Under the pieces are notes generated by a model that was not told where the DNA came from, made no database searches, and saw nothing but the letters and a program-made list of their open reading frames with translations. DNA of 61,800 nt from positions 1-61,800 of the forward strand of contig NZ_JAKDUR010000009.1 of assembly GCF_030457605.1 (NCBI RefSeq). Reading direction: 5' to 3'. The DNA is from Halomonas sp. (lineage in GTDB: Bacteria; Pseudomonadota; Gammaproteobacteria; Pseudomonadales; Halomonadaceae). Below, piece by piece: positions 60,420 to 61,800 of the stretch. The first letter of the stretch is position 1; every line of letters starts with the position of its first letter. The translations under genes and the position numbers were made by a program.

Positions 60420-61800
60420 TCATCGTGACAACACAGATGAACCCATTAACGGCGTCGCCCAAACACGCCAACACTTGCAGATCACGGTGGGTGAGCAGGT
60501 TCAGAAAGATGACACCGTTTACCGAATTTCTCAGGTGCTCGATTTTGAGACGGTCATCGGCATCGCTGTTGAAACTGGGCGTAGTTGCCCGCTTCGCATC
60601 AGTGAATTAACGCCTTTTCATAACGGGCCTACCCCCCTTGAGCAGGATATGTCTGAGATTGGGGATGCCGATTGGCGGGAGGCTGAGCACCGCCTTTCCA
60701 TCATTAAGCCCTTGGTGGATCGCCATACGGTGGGGCGGGAAGCAGCGGAGGAGCGTGCTAAACAAACGGGGGTTGATACGGCTACGATCTACCGTTGGTT
60801 GAAGCGGTATAAAGCGACGGGCTCGGTGCTCGCATTAATTCCTCAAAAGCCAGGGTGGAAGAAGGGGAAGTCGCGTATACCCGCGCATGCTGAGGCGGTG
60901 ATTCAGGAAGTCATCAAAGACGTGTATTTGACGCTGCAGCGTCCCTCAGCACAAAAGGCGGTACAGGAGGTCATGCGTCGCTGCCACGAGCGGCGCATTG
61001 ATCCGCCGAGCCCTGGTACCGTTCGTGCTCGTCTGCGTGACATCCCAGAGCGCGACCGATTGCGTGGCCATGGCTTTAGAGAAAAAGCGATTAATAAGTT
61101 TCAGCCGGCTGCCGGGAAGTTTCCCAATGCGGATTATCCGTTAGCCGTCATGCAGATTGACCATACGCCTGCCGATATTATTTTGGTCGATGACGTGTAT
61201 CGCAAACCGATTGGCCGTCCATGGATTACGTTGGCCATGGACGTGTGTACTCGCATGGTCACGGGGTACTACTTATCGTTTGATCCACCCTCTGAAACAT
61301 CCGTAGGCATGTGTGTGGCGCAATCCATGCTTCCGAAAGATGAGTGGTTGCTGCTGCATAACGTGGAGGCTGAGTGGCCGGTATGGGGCACACCCGCCAC
61401 GATTCATGTCGATAACGGCCCAGATTTTCGCTCAGAGACGTTTAGGCGCTCATGCCTAGCCTATGGGATCAACCTTGAGTTTCGGCCTGTTAAGCAGCCT
61501 CGTTATGGTGGCCATATTGAGCGAGTGCTGGGCTCTTTTCTCAAAGAAATCCATAACCTGCCTGGGACGACTTTCTCCTCCATTAAAGAGAAAGAGGGGT
61601 ACGATCCAGAGAAACACGCGGCCATGACGAAAAGCGAGTTTGAAGAGTGGCTGGTGACGTTGATTTGCAAGGTTTACCACCAGCGTCTTCATTCTGGAAT
61701 TGGTATGTCACCGATGAGAAAATGGGAAATCGGTGTGTTTGGCAATGCTGACGTGCAGGGAGTGGGCTTAGCACCACGGCCTGCTGATAGGCTTTCTGTA
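60412..61800 (+). CDS. tnsB: TnsB transposase (DDE), partial at window end
   Basis: Opens at ATG 60412 inside tnsA and stays open for 463 codons to the window edge without a stop; a typical TnsB has 600-700 residues. It binds the end repeats and catalyses 3' cleavage and strand transfer. The N-terminal helix-turn-helix region includes VGREAAEERAKQTGVDTATIYRWLKRYK. The RNase-H-fold catalytic triad is clear: Asp250 in VMQIDHTPAD, Asp334 in IHVDNGPDF and Glu370 in GGHIERVLGSF, with 35 residues between the last two. YHQRLHSGIGMSPMRKWE closes the core. Frame and key residues are intact, so the enzyme could be active. Confidence 0.93.
   Translation, partial: MNNHRDNTDEPINGVAQTRQHLQITVGEQVQKDDTVYRISQVLDFETVIGIAVETGRSCPLRISELTPFHNGPTPLEQDMSEIGDADWREAEHRLSIIKPLVDRHTVGREAAEERAKQTGVDTATIYRWLKRYKATGSVLALIPQKPGWKKGKSRIPAHAEAVIQEVIKDVYLTLQRPSAQKAVQEVMRRCHERRIDPPSPGTVRARLRDIPERDRLRGHGFREKAINKFQPAAGKFPNADYPLAVMQIDHTPADIILVDDVYRKPIGRPWITLAMDVCTRMVTGYYLSFDPPSETSVGMCVAQSMLPKDEWLLLHNVEAEWPVWGTPATIHVDNGPDFRSETFRRSCLAYGINLEFRPVKQPRYGGHIERVLGSFLKEIHNLPGTTFSSIKEKEGYDPEKHAAMTKSEFEEWLVTLICKVYHQRLHSGIGMSPMRKWEIGVFGNADVQGVGLAPRPADRLSV

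Larger units (their letters stand above)
59600..61800 (+). mobile_element. Tn7-like transposon inserted in comM (left end, tnsA, tnsB; right side not in window)
   Basis: The element begins TGTCATTTTCAG at 59600, directly after GGGGG of comM (CCCCC at 59595-59599, the possible 5-bp target duplication). The first 12 bases equal, from memory, the ends of the Tn402/Tn5053 family. Four TGCGAC repeats follow, then tnsA and tnsB. The interior is visibly less GC-rich than the host genes. TnsA plus a DD(35)E TnsB marks a cut-and-paste Tn7-like system. The comM site is also used by the Tn6022/AbaR elements of Acinetobacter, which insert in the same Gly-Gly-Gly codons. TnsC, targeting genes, cargo and the right end lie past 61800. 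Confidence 0.85.

Noticed and set aside
59600-61800. CRISPR-associated transposon
   Set aside because: Only tnsA and part of tnsB are visible. No cas gene, CRISPR repeat or TniQ is in the window, so the claim cannot be made from this sequence.
1-61800. tRNA, rRNA or CRISPR arrays
   Set aside because: No cloverleaf-like sequence in the intergenic regions, no rRNA-like stretch, and no regularly spaced short repeats other than the transposon end and the 51-bp tandem repeat.

Overview
The window looks like chromosome from a high-GC, halophilic or halotolerant gammaproteobacterium of the Halomonas/Chromohalobacter type. This is inferred from gene order (hemCDXY; argH-lptM-lysA-dapF-DUF484-xerC-yigB; engB-cytochrome c4-dsbA), from many Na+-coupled and TRAP transporters, and from acidic tails on secreted proteins. 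No rRNA, tRNA or CRISPR array was seen. Most of the 61.8 kb is ordinary, tightly packed housekeeping sequence; both edges carry mobile DNA.

Layout. 1-1130: a mobile-element scar with a possible insertion-sequence terminus, a coiled-coil gene fragment, and an intact MazE-like antitoxin next to a decayed MazF-like toxin. 1158-2500: hexR-type regulator and a small basic protein. 2543-7618: assimilatory sulfite reductase cysJI, divergent from a sulfide:quinone reductase. 7731-10959: NSS transporter, a 580-bp intergenic region with DnaA-box-like sites, a two-subunit CrcB fluoride channel, and aroQ. 11056-15458: hemCDXY. 15721-21943: argH to yigB. 21864-26300: an orphan solute-binding protein, an unusual CLC protein and NhaC. 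26426-29565: engB, cytochrome c4, dsbA and an EEP-fold hydrolase. 29618-39031: two TRAP transporters around thiD, dtd, an ABC-F ATPase and a TIGR02444 protein. 39238-43173: FKBP isomerase, PHB-depolymerase-like protein, SCO1 and partner, and an AEC transporter. 43205-43358: a candidate Fur-controlled small RNA. 43376-46524: trmB, thiG, thiS, DUF423 and a glutaredoxin-MauE fusion. 46704-50223: malate synthase G, with a dyad and a 51-bp tandem repeat upstream, and an alpha/beta hydrolase. 50220-58772: a purine catabolic unit (xdhA-xdhB-xdhC-guaD, RutR-like regulator, AzgA-type permease).

At the right edge, comM is cut at the codons of its Gly-rich motif by a Tn7-like transposon. Its left end (starting at 59600) carries four repeats with a TGCGAC core, then tnsA and tnsB; tnsB runs off the window, so the cargo and the targeting genes are not visible.

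The strongest undescribed candidates are the RNA at 43240-43358 (a sigma70-type promoter with a Fur box between -35 and -10, three hairpins, a CU-rich single-stranded stretch and a perfect terminator) and the comM-inserted tnsAB element. Secondary leads are a shared RutR-type operator before the xdh operon and the purine permease, an IclR-type dyad before glcB, the DnaA-box cluster, and a CLC protein lacking both key glutamates.
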